Shown piece by piece: positions 1 to 8,481 of a stretch of DNA of 38,088 nt. Each line of letters begins with the position of its first letter. Positions within the stretch are counted from its first letter, which is position 1. The notes beneath the pieces are model-generated. The model was not told where the DNA came from and did no database searches. It worked only from the letters and a program-made list of their open reading frames with translations. Origin of the DNA: Bacteroidaceae bacterium (GTDB lineage Bacteria; Bacteroidota; Bacteroidia; Bacteroidales; Bacteroidaceae); assembly GCA_017517925.1 (NCBI GenBank), contig JAFWXS010000048.1, positions 1-38,088 of the forward strand. The letters run 5' to 3'. A program made the position numbers and the translations under genes.

Positions 1-1
1 C

Positions 2-2710
2 CTCTATGATGACAGTTTAGGTGTATATGTGCGCGGAGTGAACGGACGCACTGGAAATGGGCAACAAACTCCCTGCAACTGGAACATGGACTGGGATCGC
101 CCTGTTAACTTCGAGTATATCACACCAGAAGAAGGCATGGTAGTAAACCAAGAAGTAGACTTCGCCATGTGTGGCGGATGGAGCCGTGCATGGGAACCCC
201 ACTCCTTCAAACTCAAAGCGGCCAAGATATACGAAGGGCTTAACTCTATCGATTACCCCTTCTTTGCCGACAAGCCCTACCTTAAACACAAGACTCTGCA
301 AATACGCAATGGCGGCAACGATACAGACTGTCGTATCAAGGATGCAGCCCTACAAGCCATCGTACACAGTTCAGGACTCGATGTCGACGGACAGTCCGTA
401 CAACCCGTAATGCATTTCATCAATGGCGAGTACAAGGGTATGCTTAACATGCGCGAGCCCAACAACAAGCACTACGCCTATGCCAATTGGGGCATCGACA
501 CCGACGAAATGGACCAGTTTGAGATGAGCCCAGACTCTGGTTACGTACAGATGGAAGGCACGCGCGATGCCTTCCTTGAGTGGTATGAACTCTCCCAAAA
601 TGCTGCCGATGAAGCCACCTATGAAGAGATACGCAATTTGGTAGACATCGACGAATATATCAATTACATGGCTGTAGAGTTCTACCTTGGTGGCACAGAC
701 TGGCCACAAAATAACATCAAAGGTTTCCGTCCGCGCAACGAAAACGGACGTTTCCGTTTCGTACTTTTTGACCTTGATGGCACATTGGCAACCACCAATT
801 CTTTCTATACTTTTGAAAGCAAGCAGACCCATACCTTCGACTTGATTTACGACACAGGGAGACGCTTTACCGAAGAAATCGAGATGGTTACCATCTTCCT
901 CAACATGCTCTCCAACGACACGTTCCGCAAACAGTTCATCGACACCTATTGCCTTGTAGCAGGTAGTGTTTTTGAACCTAACCGCTGCAATGCTATCATT
1001 GATGAGATGGCAGAACGTATAGCTCCTGCACTTGCTCTTGAAGGTCGTTCACCTTATTGGACATCAGCCAATATAAAGAGCACATTGTCCAATCGTCAAA
1101 ATACCATGATCAATGCTCTCGTTGACTATTCGCGCATGGGGATCGACAACGATATGCGTCAATCCGCATCTATTGCAGCAAACATTGAAGGTGCCACTCT
1201 GCGTCTCAACGACATAGAAATACCTACAGGAACATTTAATGGTGCCCTCTTCACCCCTATCACCCTGAAGGCTGAACCCAAAGCGGGCTACCGATTTATA
1301 GGTTGGAGCGACACCAGAGGTACAACAAACAGTACCACACTCATCGCACGAGGCTCTTCATGGCACTACTACGACGAAGGGACCTTGGACGGCAAGAGTT
1401 GGAGCGACACAAGCTACAATACATCCTCATGGAGCCAAGGGAATGCACCCTTAGGCTATTTCACCAGTGACGCCTCTAACGGTCGCGGCTACAATACGAT
1501 ACTGGACTACGGGACCGATGCCAATGCCAAACGACCCACCTACTATTTCCGCAATTCATTCAGACTATCCAAGACACCGGCAGCCGACGACAGATTTACG
1601 CTCAATTATACAGTTGATGACGGAATGATAGTATATATCAACGGAGTGGAAGCAGCACGTCACTTGATGCCTCAAGGGACAGTCACCTACGACACCTATG
1701 CCTCGAGCTATGCCAGCAGCAATCCTGACAATGGCTCCATCATCCTTGACGCATCGCTCTTCAAACGAGGGATCAACTCCATTGCCATAGAGGTACACAA
1801 CTGCGACAACAAGTCATCGGACATCTATCTTGATCTCGAACTCATCCATGCAAGTTCCCAAGAAATGATTGTATGCGAAGAGGCCGAATACACGTTGCCT
1901 GACAATGGGGACTTTAGCCTTACTGCAACATACGAGCCACTTTCTGATGATGAATTGAAAGAAACAGAAAGCTATCCCGTGCGCATCAACGAGATTAGCG
2001 CCGACAATAGTATTTATATCAACGAATACTACAAGAAGAACGACTGGATAGAGCTATTCAATACCACCTCCGAGCCTATCGATGTGGCTGGCATGTATCT
2101 CAGCGACAATTTGGACAAACCTACCAAATATCAGATTTCAGGTGACGATTGGGTGAGCACTATTATCGCCCCTTACGGCTATCTTATTATTTGGGCCGAC
2201 AAATTGACTACGTTCAGCCAACTGCATGCCCCGTTTAAGTTAGCTGCAGAAGGCGGCTACATCACCCTCACCTCGGCGGACCAGACATGGAACGATATCC
2301 TTTATTACGAGCCTCACCTCGGCACAGAATCCGTAGGTCTCTATCCAGACGGCAGCAATGAGGTATATGTTATGACAACTCCGACCATAGCCCAGTCCAA
2401 CACAATCAATAGCTATGCGACATGGTTAGAACAACCCGTAATCGACACCAATATAGAATCGGTATTGACAGACAACGAGAATATGCAGTTGGGTTATCAT
2501 GACCACATGTTGCATATTTATGGAACAGAGGCCTCATGGGCTACTCTTACAATATATACGCCCACAGGAAAGACATATTTGAGAATGACCACCGAGCTCT
2601 TTGACAGACATACTGCAATCAGCCTTGGCACTCTTCCCGAAGGTATATACATCGTATCTGTAACCGATTCGAATGGCGAAACACGAACAATGAAACTAAG
2701 AACAGAATAA
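2..2710 (+). CDS. Secreted CotH-kinase / lamin-tail-domain protein with a type IX-like C-terminal tail (5' partial)
   Basis: The frame is open from the left window edge, so the true start and any signal peptide lie outside; the GTG at 29 is an internal Val. The first ~300 residues resemble the CotH kinase-like fold: an NGEYKGMLNMRE block, a NNIKGFRPR stretch and a FVLFDLDGTLA acidic motif. A short GYRFIGWSD repeat-type segment and a beta-rich domain follow, then a lamin-tail-like domain from about residue 650 (VRINEISADNS, DWIELFN). The last ~75 residues end in LPEGIYIVSVTDSNGETRTMKL, which resembles type IX secretion type A sorting domains. CotH-family members include protein kinases; activity here is inferred, not shown. 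Export to the cell surface is plausible given the tail and the PorD-like gene elsewhere in the window. The gene is convergent with sulP across a strong hairpin. Confidence 0.8.
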   Translation, partial: LYDDSLGVYVRGVNGRTGNGQQTPCNWNMDWDRPVNFEYITPEEGMVVNQEVDFAMCGGWSRAWEPHSFKLKAAKIYEGLNSIDYPFFADKPYLKHKTLQIRNGGNDTDCRIKDAALQAIVHSSGLDVDGQSVQPVMHFINGEYKGMLNMREPNNKHYAYANWGIDTDEMDQFEMSPDSGYVQMEGTRDAFLEWYELSQNAADEATYEEIRNLVDIDEYINYMAVEFYLGGTDWPQNNIKGFRPRNENGRFRFVLFDLDGTLATTNSFYTFESKQTHTFDLIYDTGRRFTEEIEMVTIFLNMLSNDTFRKQFIDTYCLVAGSVFEPNRCNAIIDEMAERIAPALALEGRSPYWTSANIKSTLSNRQNTMINALVDYSRMGIDNDMRQSASIAANIEGATLRLNDIEIPTGTFNGALFTPITLKAEPKAGYRFIGWSDTRGTTNSTTLIARGSSWHYYDEGTLDGKSWSDTSYNTSSWSQGNAPLGYFTSDASNGRGYNTILDYGTDANAKRPTYYFRNSFRLSKTPAADDRFTLNYTVDDGMIVYINGVEAARHLMPQGTVTYDTYASSYASSNPDNGSIILDASLFKRGINSIAIEVHNCDNKSSDIYLDLELIHASSQEMIVCEEAEYTLPDNGDFSLTATYEPLSDDELKETESYPVRINEISADNSIYINEYYKKNDWIELFNTTSEPIDVAGMYLSDNLDKPTKYQISGDDWVSTIIAPYGYLIIWADKLTTFSQLHAPFKLAAEGGYITLTSADQTWNDILYYEPHLGTESVGLYPDGSNEVYVMTTPTIAQSNTINSYATWLEQPVIDTNIESVLTDNENMQLGYHDHMLHIYGTEASWATLTIYTPTGKTYLRMTTELFDRHTAISLGTLPEGIYIVSVTDSNGETRTMKLRTE

Positions 2711-2741
2711 GACCGTTCGATACACTTTATCAATAAAACAA

Positions 2742-2773
2742 GACGAGGGAGCATCACGTGATGCTCCCTCGTC
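2742..2773. terminator. Perfect 32-bp palindrome, bidirectional terminator
   Basis: A perfect inverted repeat (GACGAGGGAGCATCAC and its complement) sits between the convergent CotH-protein and sulP genes. The GC-rich stem and its position at both 3' ends make it a likely shared terminator, although the T-tracts on either side are weak. Confidence 0.75.
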
Positions 2774-2798
2774 AATTAACTGAATACACCTTAGTACG

Positions 2799-4487
2799 TC
2801 AGTTCTTTCCCAAGCCTTCAACTAACACACGGGCACGCTCCAAGGCGATAGTGATATGGCTACAGATGTTCTCCTTGCCGATGAGTTCATCGAAGCCGGC
2901 TTTGGTAAGCACTTCGAGCACCTTGGGATTGACACCCGAGAGAACGATGTGAACATCCTTCTTCAGGCACTTCTGGCATAGGTTGGTGAGGTTGTGCACA
3001 CCAGTAGAGTCGATGAAAGGCACCTTGCGCATGCGGATGATGCGCACGGCGGGGTGGCTGCCCATGTCATTCATTACCTCCTCGAAGCGGTTGGCGATAC
3101 CAAAGAAATAGGGGCCGTTGATCTCGTATACCTCTACGCGGTCGGGGATGATGTGGTGCTCGGCATTGTCGGGCAGGTCGGTATCGGCACTAAGGTCAAT
3201 CTCGTTGGTTTCAACCGACACATTGGTAACCTCAGACATTCGGCGCATGAAGAGCAGGCAGGCGATGAGGATACCCACCTCGATGGCTACCGTGAGGTCG
3301 AAGATGACGGTGAGGAAGAAGGTCACGAGCAACACGGTGATGTCGCTCTTGGGGCTCTTCAAGATGGCCTTAAAGCTGCGCCACTCGCTCATGTTGTACG
3401 ATACCACCACGAGGATACCAGCAAGGCACGACATGGGGATATACTTGGCCAGCGGCATGAGGAAGAAGTAGATGAGCAAGAGCACAACGGCGTGGATGAT
3501 ACCTGCCACGGGGGTGCGGCCTCCGTTGTTGATGTTGGTCATCGTACGGGCTATGGCACCGGTCGCGGGAATGCCACCGAAGAGCGAGCACACCATATTG
3601 GCGATGCCCTGTCCCATAAGCTCCTGGTTGCTGTCGTGTTTATCACCGATGACACCGTCGGCCACGGCAGCAGAGAGCAGCGACTCGATGGCACCCAGCA
3701 TAGCAATCACGAGAGCAGGCGACATGAGCTTGGTGAACACCTCCCAAGTGATTTTGGGCACCTCAGGTTTGGGTACATTGGGGTCGATGGTGAAGCGGTC
3801 ACCAATGGTCTCGATGGTGGTCACGCCGGCATAGTTCTTCAGGAGCAGCGCCACCACAGTCATCACGATGATGGCTACAAGCGAACCGGGAAGTTTCTTG
3901 CTCACCTTCGGTGTGTAGACAATGATGAGAATGCTACAGATACCGATAATCAGCGGCCATATCTCTATCGTACCCAGGTGTTGGAAGTAGACCGCCCACT
4001 TACTCACGAAGTCGGCAGGCACGTCGGCAATCTGCATGCCGAAGAGGTCCTTAATCTGCGTGGTGAAGATGGTAAGGGCAATACCGCTCGTGAAGCCCAC
4101 GATGATGGGATACGGGATGTACTTGATGATGGTGCCCACGCGCAGCACACCCATCAGGATGAGGAAGATACCCGCCATGAAGGTGGCGATGATGAGGCCG
4201 TTCATGCCATAGTCGGCGATGATGCCGAAGACGATGACGATGAAGGCTCCCGTGGGGCCGCCTATCTGCACCTTACTACCTCCGAACACGGAGATGAGCA
4301 AGCCCGCGATGATGGCGGTGATGATACCTTTCTCGGGAGTGACACCCGAAGCGATACCAAACGCGATGGCCAGTGGCAACGCCACGATACCTACGATGAT
4401 ACCGGCCATGAGGTCGGACATGAAGGTAGACTTGTTGTACCCTTTCAAGCATGAGAACAACTTAGGTTGGAATTCAAACAATTTCAT
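2799..4487 (-). CDS. SulP family inorganic anion transporter with STAS domain
   Basis: The 562-residue protein opens with the typical SulP membrane domain: ~11-12 hydrophobic segments, GIIVGIVALPLAIAFGIASG near residue 30, and an IGGPTGAFIVIV block. It closes with a cytoplasmic STAS domain from about residue 440 containing the RKVPFIDSTGVHNL helix-loop. SulP proteins carry sulfate, bicarbonate or dicarboxylates, and the substrate cannot be read here. The ATG start sits 58 bp after the DoxX-like gene on the same strand, so it could be the last gene of the M23-DUF1599-DoxX transcript, though the gap could also hold a weak promoter. Family assignment is secure; substrate is open. Confidence 0.92.
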   Translation of the reverse strand: MKLFEFQPKLFSCLKGYNKSTFMSDLMAGIIVGIVALPLAIAFGIASGVTPEKGIITAIIAGLLISVFGGSKVQIGGPTGAFIVIVFGIIADYGMNGLIIATFMAGIFLILMGVLRVGTIIKYIPYPIIVGFTSGIALTIFTTQIKDLFGMQIADVPADFVSKWAVYFQHLGTIEIWPLIIGICSILIIVYTPKVSKKLPGSLVAIIVMTVVALLLKNYAGVTTIETIGDRFTIDPNVPKPEVPKITWEVFTKLMSPALVIAMLGAIESLLSAAVADGVIGDKHDSNQELMGQGIANMVCSLFGGIPATGAIARTMTNINNGGRTPVAGIIHAVVLLLIYFFLMPLAKYIPMSCLAGILVVVSYNMSEWRSFKAILKSPKSDITVLLVTFFLTVIFDLTVAIEVGILIACLLFMRRMSEVTNVSVETNEIDLSADTDLPDNAEHHIIPDRVEVYEINGPYFFGIANRFEEVMNDMGSHPAVRIIRMRKVPFIDSTGVHNLTNLCQKCLKKDVHIVLSGVNPKVLEVLTKAGFDELIGKENICSHITIALERARVLVEGLGKN

Positions 4488-4545
4488 ACGAAACGAACTA
4501 TTAAAACAATTACCTTATTCTGTGTCTGTCAAAAAACGGAAGCAA

Positions 4546-5805
4546 TCACGATGCTCTGGTCCTATCGATTACCACTAACAACAACAATGGGAAGAACATC
4601 CACAAAGCTACCAGTACATGCTTTGTTCTGATTTCCCGTGGCATTATCAACAAAGTTTCATTGCGTTCTATCGAAGTTGTCAACTGCTCATCGCGCGGCA
4701 TGTCGGGTGCGCTCCATTTTCCTATCACAGTTGCATCTTTCAGAACGATGAGGCCGGGATTGGCCCGTATCATAGTCTTGAGCAATATTTCATCGGCATG
4801 AAGATAGGGATAGGCAGCTCCAGTATGCTCGGTCCATTCTTCTATTTCTGCGACACTTGAAGAAGTGAGCATATAGAATGGATGCCCGCCCACCTTGGCA
4901 TAGTCATAGAGGTCGTTGATGACATCGAGCATGCCTTCATTAGTGCGATTGAGATTACTTGCAACCATGAGGAAGGTGTAACCGGGGTATTCAAGAACAT
5001 CCCACGTCACATCTTCGCCATCGAATGTGGCGAGATAGAAATCGGTAATCGGAGGCACGTATCCCTTACTTACCAAGCGGTTCTCACGCGTCACGAAGGT
5101 CCACGTAGAGTCGGGATAGTTATCGAAGGTGAAAGTACGCTGCACACCATCTTTCTCCAACACGAAGAGGGTCTCATACTCATCCTGCGGTGCATCGTCT
5201 GGGATGGTCATGGCATCGATGAGGTTCGTTCCGATGGCATAGGGACGGAAATCCAATGCGGGAAGATGGCGGATGTTGTATTGCATAAACAGGGCTATAG
5301 AGGCTGCGGCGTAGACGAATACCAGCCACTGGGTGCGCTCCGAAATGACACGCCACACACGCTTGTGACACGCCAATACGATGATGGCCATAACGAGCAG
5401 CGCAACATTCTTCCCGAAGGTCTGCCAGTTGGTGAGTGCCACCGCATCGCCAAAGCAGCCGCAATCGCTTACAGGGTTGGTCAGTGCCAGCACCAGAGTC
5501 AGTGGTGTCATCACGCCAAGGAAGAGGATCATGAGCCACAGATAGAAGCGGCGGTACAGGCCGAAGAACAGAGATACTCCCATCACATACTCCACCATGA
5601 TGAGCGCCCATGCCCCTATCCACAGCAGTGCAGGGGATGCAGCCATACCGAATGCCTCGGCATAGTCGGCCATCTTGTACACCGTGCCCATAGGATCTAC
5701 TGCCTTCACGAATCCTGAGAAGGCGAACACCAGTGCCAGTACAAAGCGCAGGGCGTTGACGGTGATACCCGAGGCGATATGAGCTGTCTTATTCACCGAA
5801 GTCAA
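4546..5805 (-). CDS. DoxX/MauE-like redox-associated membrane protein with C-terminal thioredoxin-like domain
   Basis: The N-terminal half has four predicted membrane helices of the DoxX/MauE type (ALRFVLALVFAFSGFVKAVDP; LWIGAWALIMVEYVMGVSLFFGL) and a conserved NPVSDCGCFGDA motif that places a Cys pair at the membrane. The C-terminal half (about residues 210-390) looks like a degraded thioredoxin-like fold (GYTFLMVASNL, ANPGLIVLKDATVIGKW) without a CxxC. A hydrophobic tail follows. Related Bacteroidota proteins are annotated as BT_3928-like. The frame overlaps the upstream DUF1599 gene by 17 nt; the first start is TTG at 5805 and an alternative GTG lies at 5796, so the start is uncertain. Translational coupling is likely. 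The exact role (disulfide or quinone-linked redox) is inferred. Confidence 0.82.
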   Translation of the reverse strand: MTSVNKTAHIASGITVNALRFVLALVFAFSGFVKAVDPMGTVYKMADYAEAFGMAASPALLWIGAWALIMVEYVMGVSLFFGLYRRFYLWLMILFLGVMTPLTLVLALTNPVSDCGCFGDAVALTNWQTFGKNVALLVMAIIVLACHKRVWRVISERTQWLVFVYAAASIALFMQYNIRHLPALDFRPYAIGTNLIDAMTIPDDAPQDEYETLFVLEKDGVQRTFTFDNYPDSTWTFVTRENRLVSKGYVPPITDFYLATFDGEDVTWDVLEYPGYTFLMVASNLNRTNEGMLDVINDLYDYAKVGGHPFYMLTSSSVAEIEEWTEHTGAAYPYLHADEILLKTMIRANPGLIVLKDATVIGKWSAPDMPRDEQLTTSIERNETLLIMPREIRTKHVLVALWMFFPLLLLVVIDRTRAS

Positions 5806-6328
5806 TCTTGATGAGCCCGAACACCGAGTAGTTAATCATATCCATATAGTTGGCATCCACACCCTCCGACACGATGGTGTGTCCCTCGTTGCTCTCAATC
5901 TGCTTGGTACGGTAGATCTTCATCAGTATGAGGTCGGTATAGGAGCTGATGCGCATCGAGCGCCAAGCCTCGTCGTAGTCGTGGTTCTTGGCCTTCATCA
6001 AGTTGAGCGCCTTCGTGGCATACTCGTCATACTTGGCGAGTGCCGCCTCGGGTGTCATATCGTCGGCCTCGGCATAGCCCAGCTCGAGCTGTATGAGGGC
6101 GATGATGCCGTAGTTGACGATGCCGACAAACTCAGAGCGTATACCCTCGTCGACCATTGTCTCACCCTTGGTCTCGATACTGCGTATGCGGTTGGCCTTG
6201 ATGAATATCTGGTCGGTTACCGAGGTGGGACGCATGATGCGCCACGCTGCGCCATAGTCCTTGAGTTTCTTTGCAAAGAGGTCACGGCAAGTGGCGATGA
6301 CCTGTTCGAATTGCTGGTTGGTGTTCAT
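5789..6328 (-). CDS. DUF1599 protein, internally duplicated
   Basis: The 179-residue protein consists of two copies of one ~70-residue unit (about residues 14-85 and 107-179). Both share DYxxAWRxMRxxSxTDxI, then KxxRxxxIE, VxEG and a NYxxxxLI ending. This is the DUF1599 family, which I recall being grouped with nucleotide-modification-associated domains; that name does not prove activity. In Bacteroidota this gene commonly sits beside the DoxX-like gene, as here, where the two overlap by 17 nt. It begins 6 bp after the M23 peptidase gene ends, so the three form one transcript. Start is an ATG (MNTNQQFEQ). Biochemical function is unknown. Confidence 0.85.
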   Translation of the reverse strand: MNTNQQFEQVIATCRDLFAKKLKDYGAAWRIMRPTSVTDQIFIKANRIRSIETKGETMVDEGIRSEFVGIVNYGIIALIQLELGYAEADDMTPEAALAKYDEYATKALNLMKAKNHDYDEAWRSMRISSYTDLILMKIYRTKQIESNEGHTIVSEGVDANYMDMINYSVFGLIKIDFGE

Positions 6329-6334
6329 ATCTCT

Positions 6335-7189
6335 TTAATATAGTCTCAGTATCTGACCCACACGGAGTGTACTCTTTGTGGTGATACCGTTGAGTTTGCA
6401 CAGATTCTTTATCGTTGTTCCCTTGCGTGCAGCAATGCGGCTCAGCGTGTCGCCACTGCGCACCTTGTAGTAGGTATCAGGATCGGACGGGTCATACACC
6501 TTCTTCACCGGCTTCTTGTACAGGTAGCTGTCGCCCGTAACGTCCTGATTGGGGAAGTCGAAGAACAATGCGGGATTGAGGGCCTTGCCCAGAAGGCGGG
6601 TTTCAAAGTGCAGGTGAGGTCCTGTGCTGCGGCCCGTGTTGCCACCTGTGCCGATGGGGTCGCCTGCCTTCACCACCTCGTTCTCCTCGACGAGGCGTTT
6701 GGTCAAATGCGCATAAAGTGTCTCCAGCCCGTTGGGATGACGTATCACCACATAGTATCCGTAGCCGCGGCGCTGGTAGCTGCAATAGCGCACCTTGCCG
6801 TCGAAAGCCGCACGGATGGTATCACCGCGCTCCACTTTAATGTCGAGTCCGTAGTGCATACGGCGACGGCGTGGACGGTAGCCGAAGATGTCATTGATCT
6901 TGGTATTTTCGGTAGGCATGCAGAATCCCGTAAGGTCGATAAGCAGTGAGTCGGGCATCGTAACGTTGGCATACTTGTGTGCATACTCGTTGCTCCACTC
7001 GGGGTAGAGATCATCGGCTGGATACTCGTACATCTCGGCCTTGATGAGGCGGTGCAGCACCACCGAGTCGATGCGTGCCATCTGCTTGTCCAGTGGAGCC
7101 TGCTCGGCCAGCAAGTCCTGTGCCGAGACAAGTGCAGTAGAGCCTACGAGCAATACCGAAAGCAGATGTCTGAAAAGGTATTTTGTCAT
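6335..7189 (-). CDS. Secreted M23 (LytM-type) peptidoglycan endopeptidase with C-terminal LysM
   Basis: The 284-residue protein starts at the ATG at 7189; a longer TTG start at 7213 would lie between the -7 box and the signal peptide and is rejected. Residues 1-23 form a signal peptide (MTKYLFRHLLSVLLVGSTALVSA). The peptidase domain shows the zinc motifs HYGLD and HLHFE, with RGDTIRAAFDGKVRY between them. A single LysM module closes the protein (YYKVRSGDTLSRIAARKGTT to LRVGQILRLY). Members cut peptide cross-bridges in cell-wall remodelling or regulate amidases; the intact HxxxD and HxH residues argue for an active enzyme. First gene of the minus-strand envelope cluster. Confidence 0.92.
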   Translation of the reverse strand: MTKYLFRHLLSVLLVGSTALVSAQDLLAEQAPLDKQMARIDSVVLHRLIKAEMYEYPADDLYPEWSNEYAHKYANVTMPDSLLIDLTGFCMPTENTKINDIFGYRPRRRRMHYGLDIKVERGDTIRAAFDGKVRYCSYQRRGYGYYVVIRHPNGLETLYAHLTKRLVEENEVVKAGDPIGTGGNTGRSTGPHLHFETRLLGKALNPALFFDFPNQDVTGDSYLYKKPVKKVYDPSDPDTYYKVRSGDTLSRIAARKGTTIKNLCKLNGITTKSTLRVGQILRLY

Positions 7190-7217
7190 TATTGTCAACT
7201 TGTATTTTTTCAATCTG

Positions 7218-7225
7218 CAAAATTA
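7218..7225 (-). promoter_or_regulatory. Bacteroidota -7 box for the M23 operon
   Basis: TAATTTTG on the minus strand matches the TAnnTTTG element. A CTTG at 7246-7249 stands about 20 bp upstream as a weak -33 box. The predicted transcript start lies about 20 nt before the ATG at 7189, supporting that start. Confidence 0.6.
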
Positions 7226-7641
7226 CTGCAAACCGAGAGAAAAAGCAAGTCTACTTGCGTTTTTCCAACACGCCATCCAACTTCAGCTTGCATAGCAAGC
7301 CCCAAAGCGCGACAAGACGATCTAAACTGCCAATTGGACTATACATAATGGCAACAAGAGCTTGTTCCCCGAGGTCGCATAGCAAGGGTCGACCACCCCC
7401 AGCCATCAATGACGCTCACTGCAACAAAAAAGCCACAACGATTAACCGAAATTGTTTTCCCTCCGCGGAGGGAATCGCTTTTTTCTTTCCCCAAGTTACT
7501 TTATCTCTTTGACCGCGGGAAATTACAATTCTGTCCGGCGAAAAGGTAAGAAAAAAGGATGAACATCCAAACAATATTTAACCTTTTTGCAAAAAGTTGT
7601 AAAAAAAAGCATTCGGCATGCCATTCACTTTTTCCCAATTA
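7226..7641. other. Long gene-free spacer with small hairpins
   Basis: No credible gene is visible in this stretch between divergent genes. It holds several short inverted repeats (CTTGC-ata-GCAAG near 7290, AACAAG-ag-CTTGTT near 7357, CTTTTTGCAAAAAG at 7583-7596), a GCATAGCAAG word occurring twice, and a terminator-like palindrome at 7457-7474. It may hide a small RNA, but no known RNA family is recognised. Confidence 0.5.
7457..7480 (+). terminator. Terminator-like palindrome with following T-run
   Basis: TTCCCTCCGCGGAGGGAA is a perfect 18-bp palindrome followed by TCGC and a run of T (7479-7484). It resembles a rho-independent terminator but no coding gene ends just upstream on this strand, so it would terminate an unannotated transcript in the spacer. 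Confidence 0.45.
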
Positions 7642-7672
7642 TTGCGTAGTATTTATAAAAAGTGTACCTTCG
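7642..7672 (+). promoter_or_regulatory. Putative promoter of the MBL-fold hydrolase gene
   Basis: TACCTTCG at 7665-7672 fits TAnnTTTG with one mismatch, and TTGC at 7642-7645 lies 19 bp upstream as a weak -33 element. The implied transcript start just before 7680 supports translation from the ATG at 7699. Confidence 0.5.
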
Positions 7673-7698
7673 CAAGGTATATCAAAGATATAAGTACC

Positions 7699-8337
7699 AT
7701 GAAAGTAAAGACATTCGTTTGCAATATGCTGCATGAGAACTGCTACGTAGTGTACGATGAGCAGTCGCACGAGGCAGCCGTGATAGACCCGGGCTTCTAT
7801 TGGGACGAGGAGAAGAGGAGGTTAGGTAAGTTTATAGAAGAGAATAAGCTGCACCTCAAGTATCTCCTCTGCACACACCTTCACTTCGACCACATCTTTG
7901 GCACCACCTTCATCGAAGACACCTACGGACTGCGCGTGAGCGCAAGTATCGAGGACAGCTCGTGGATTACCAACTTTGGGCAGACAGTGACTCGTTTTGG
8001 CATAAAGCCCAATGCCATGCCGCGCCCCGTAGGACACCCCTTACACGATGGCGACGTGCTCATGCTCGGCAACGAGTCATTGAAATGCATTGCGACTCCG
8101 GGCCATTCGGCTGGAGGCATGTGTTTCCATGCCGAAGAGAGTGCCATGCTCTTCGCTGGCGACACCCTGTTTCAAGGCTCTATTGGCCGCACCGACTTTG
8201 CCGACGGCAGCTATGCACAGCTCATACAATCTATACAGCAACAGTTACTCACCCTGCCCGAGGACACCGTTGTATACCCCGGACATGGCGACCCGACGAC
8301 CATCGGAGACGAAATGAAGTACAATCCGTACTTGTAA
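7699..8337 (+). CDS. MBL-fold metallo-hydrolase (glyoxalase II-like)
   Basis: The 212-residue protein starts at the ATG at 7699 (MKVKTFVCNMLHENCYVVYDE); an upstream in-frame ATG at 7618 precedes the predicted promoter and adds a non-family extension. It carries the full binuclear metal set: THLHFDH (HxHxDH), GHSAGG, AGDTLFQGSIGRTDF and a final YPGHGDPTTIG. Length and the GRTDF block match short glyoxalase II-like hydrolases that cut thioesters such as S-lactoylglutathione. The usual C-terminal substrate domain of true GloB is missing, so the substrate is unknown. It stands alone between a gene-free spacer and the arabinose operon promoter. Confidence 0.9.
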   Translation: MKVKTFVCNMLHENCYVVYDEQSHEAAVIDPGFYWDEEKRRLGKFIEENKLHLKYLLCTHLHFDHIFGTTFIEDTYGLRVSASIEDSSWITNFGQTVTRFGIKPNAMPRPVGHPLHDGDVLMLGNESLKCIATPGHSAGGMCFHAEESAMLFAGDTLFQGSIGRTDFADGSYAQLIQSIQQQLLTLPEDTVVYPGHGDPTTIGDEMKYNPYL

Positions 8338-8366
8338 AAGACAGAAAAAGGGTGTAAACAAAACAC

Positions 8367-8379
8367 TTTATGTCATAAA
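8367..8379. promoter_or_regulatory. Candidate operator upstream of the arabinose promoter
   Basis: TTTATG-t-CATAAA is a perfect inverted repeat 16 bp upstream of the -33 box of the arabinose operon. AACATGTT (8379-8386) adjoins it. The position suits an activator or repressor; the binding protein is unknown. Confidence 0.35.
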
Positions 8380-8395
8380 ACATGTTATTGCATGC

Positions 8396-8425
8396 TTTGT
8401 ATCCGAAGAAATAGTGTTACTTTTA
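8396..8425 (+). promoter_or_regulatory. Promoter of the L-arabinose operon
   Basis: TTTG at 8396-8399 and TACTTTTA at 8418-8425 are separated by 18 bp, close to the Bacteroidota TTTG/TAnnTTTG consensus. The -7 box lies within an AGTGT-N7-ACACT inverted repeat (8413-8429), a position where a bound repressor would block transcription. The leader to the first ATG is about 50 nt. Confidence 0.65.
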
Positions 8426-8481
8426 CACTCGCAATAGTATGCAAACCCAAAAAAACGAACAACTTATAAAAGAAAAACAGT

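Noticed and set aside
2994-4454. Long plus-strand open frame (486 codons) antisense to sulP
   Set aside because: Its product is rich in His/Asp/Glu without hydrophobic core, as expected for the complement of a membrane-protein gene; sulP has clear family motifs.
7183-7512. Possible 109-residue protein in the long spacer
   Set aside because: No recognisable motif, low-complexity composition, runs through a terminator-like palindrome and overlaps the divergent M23 promoter.
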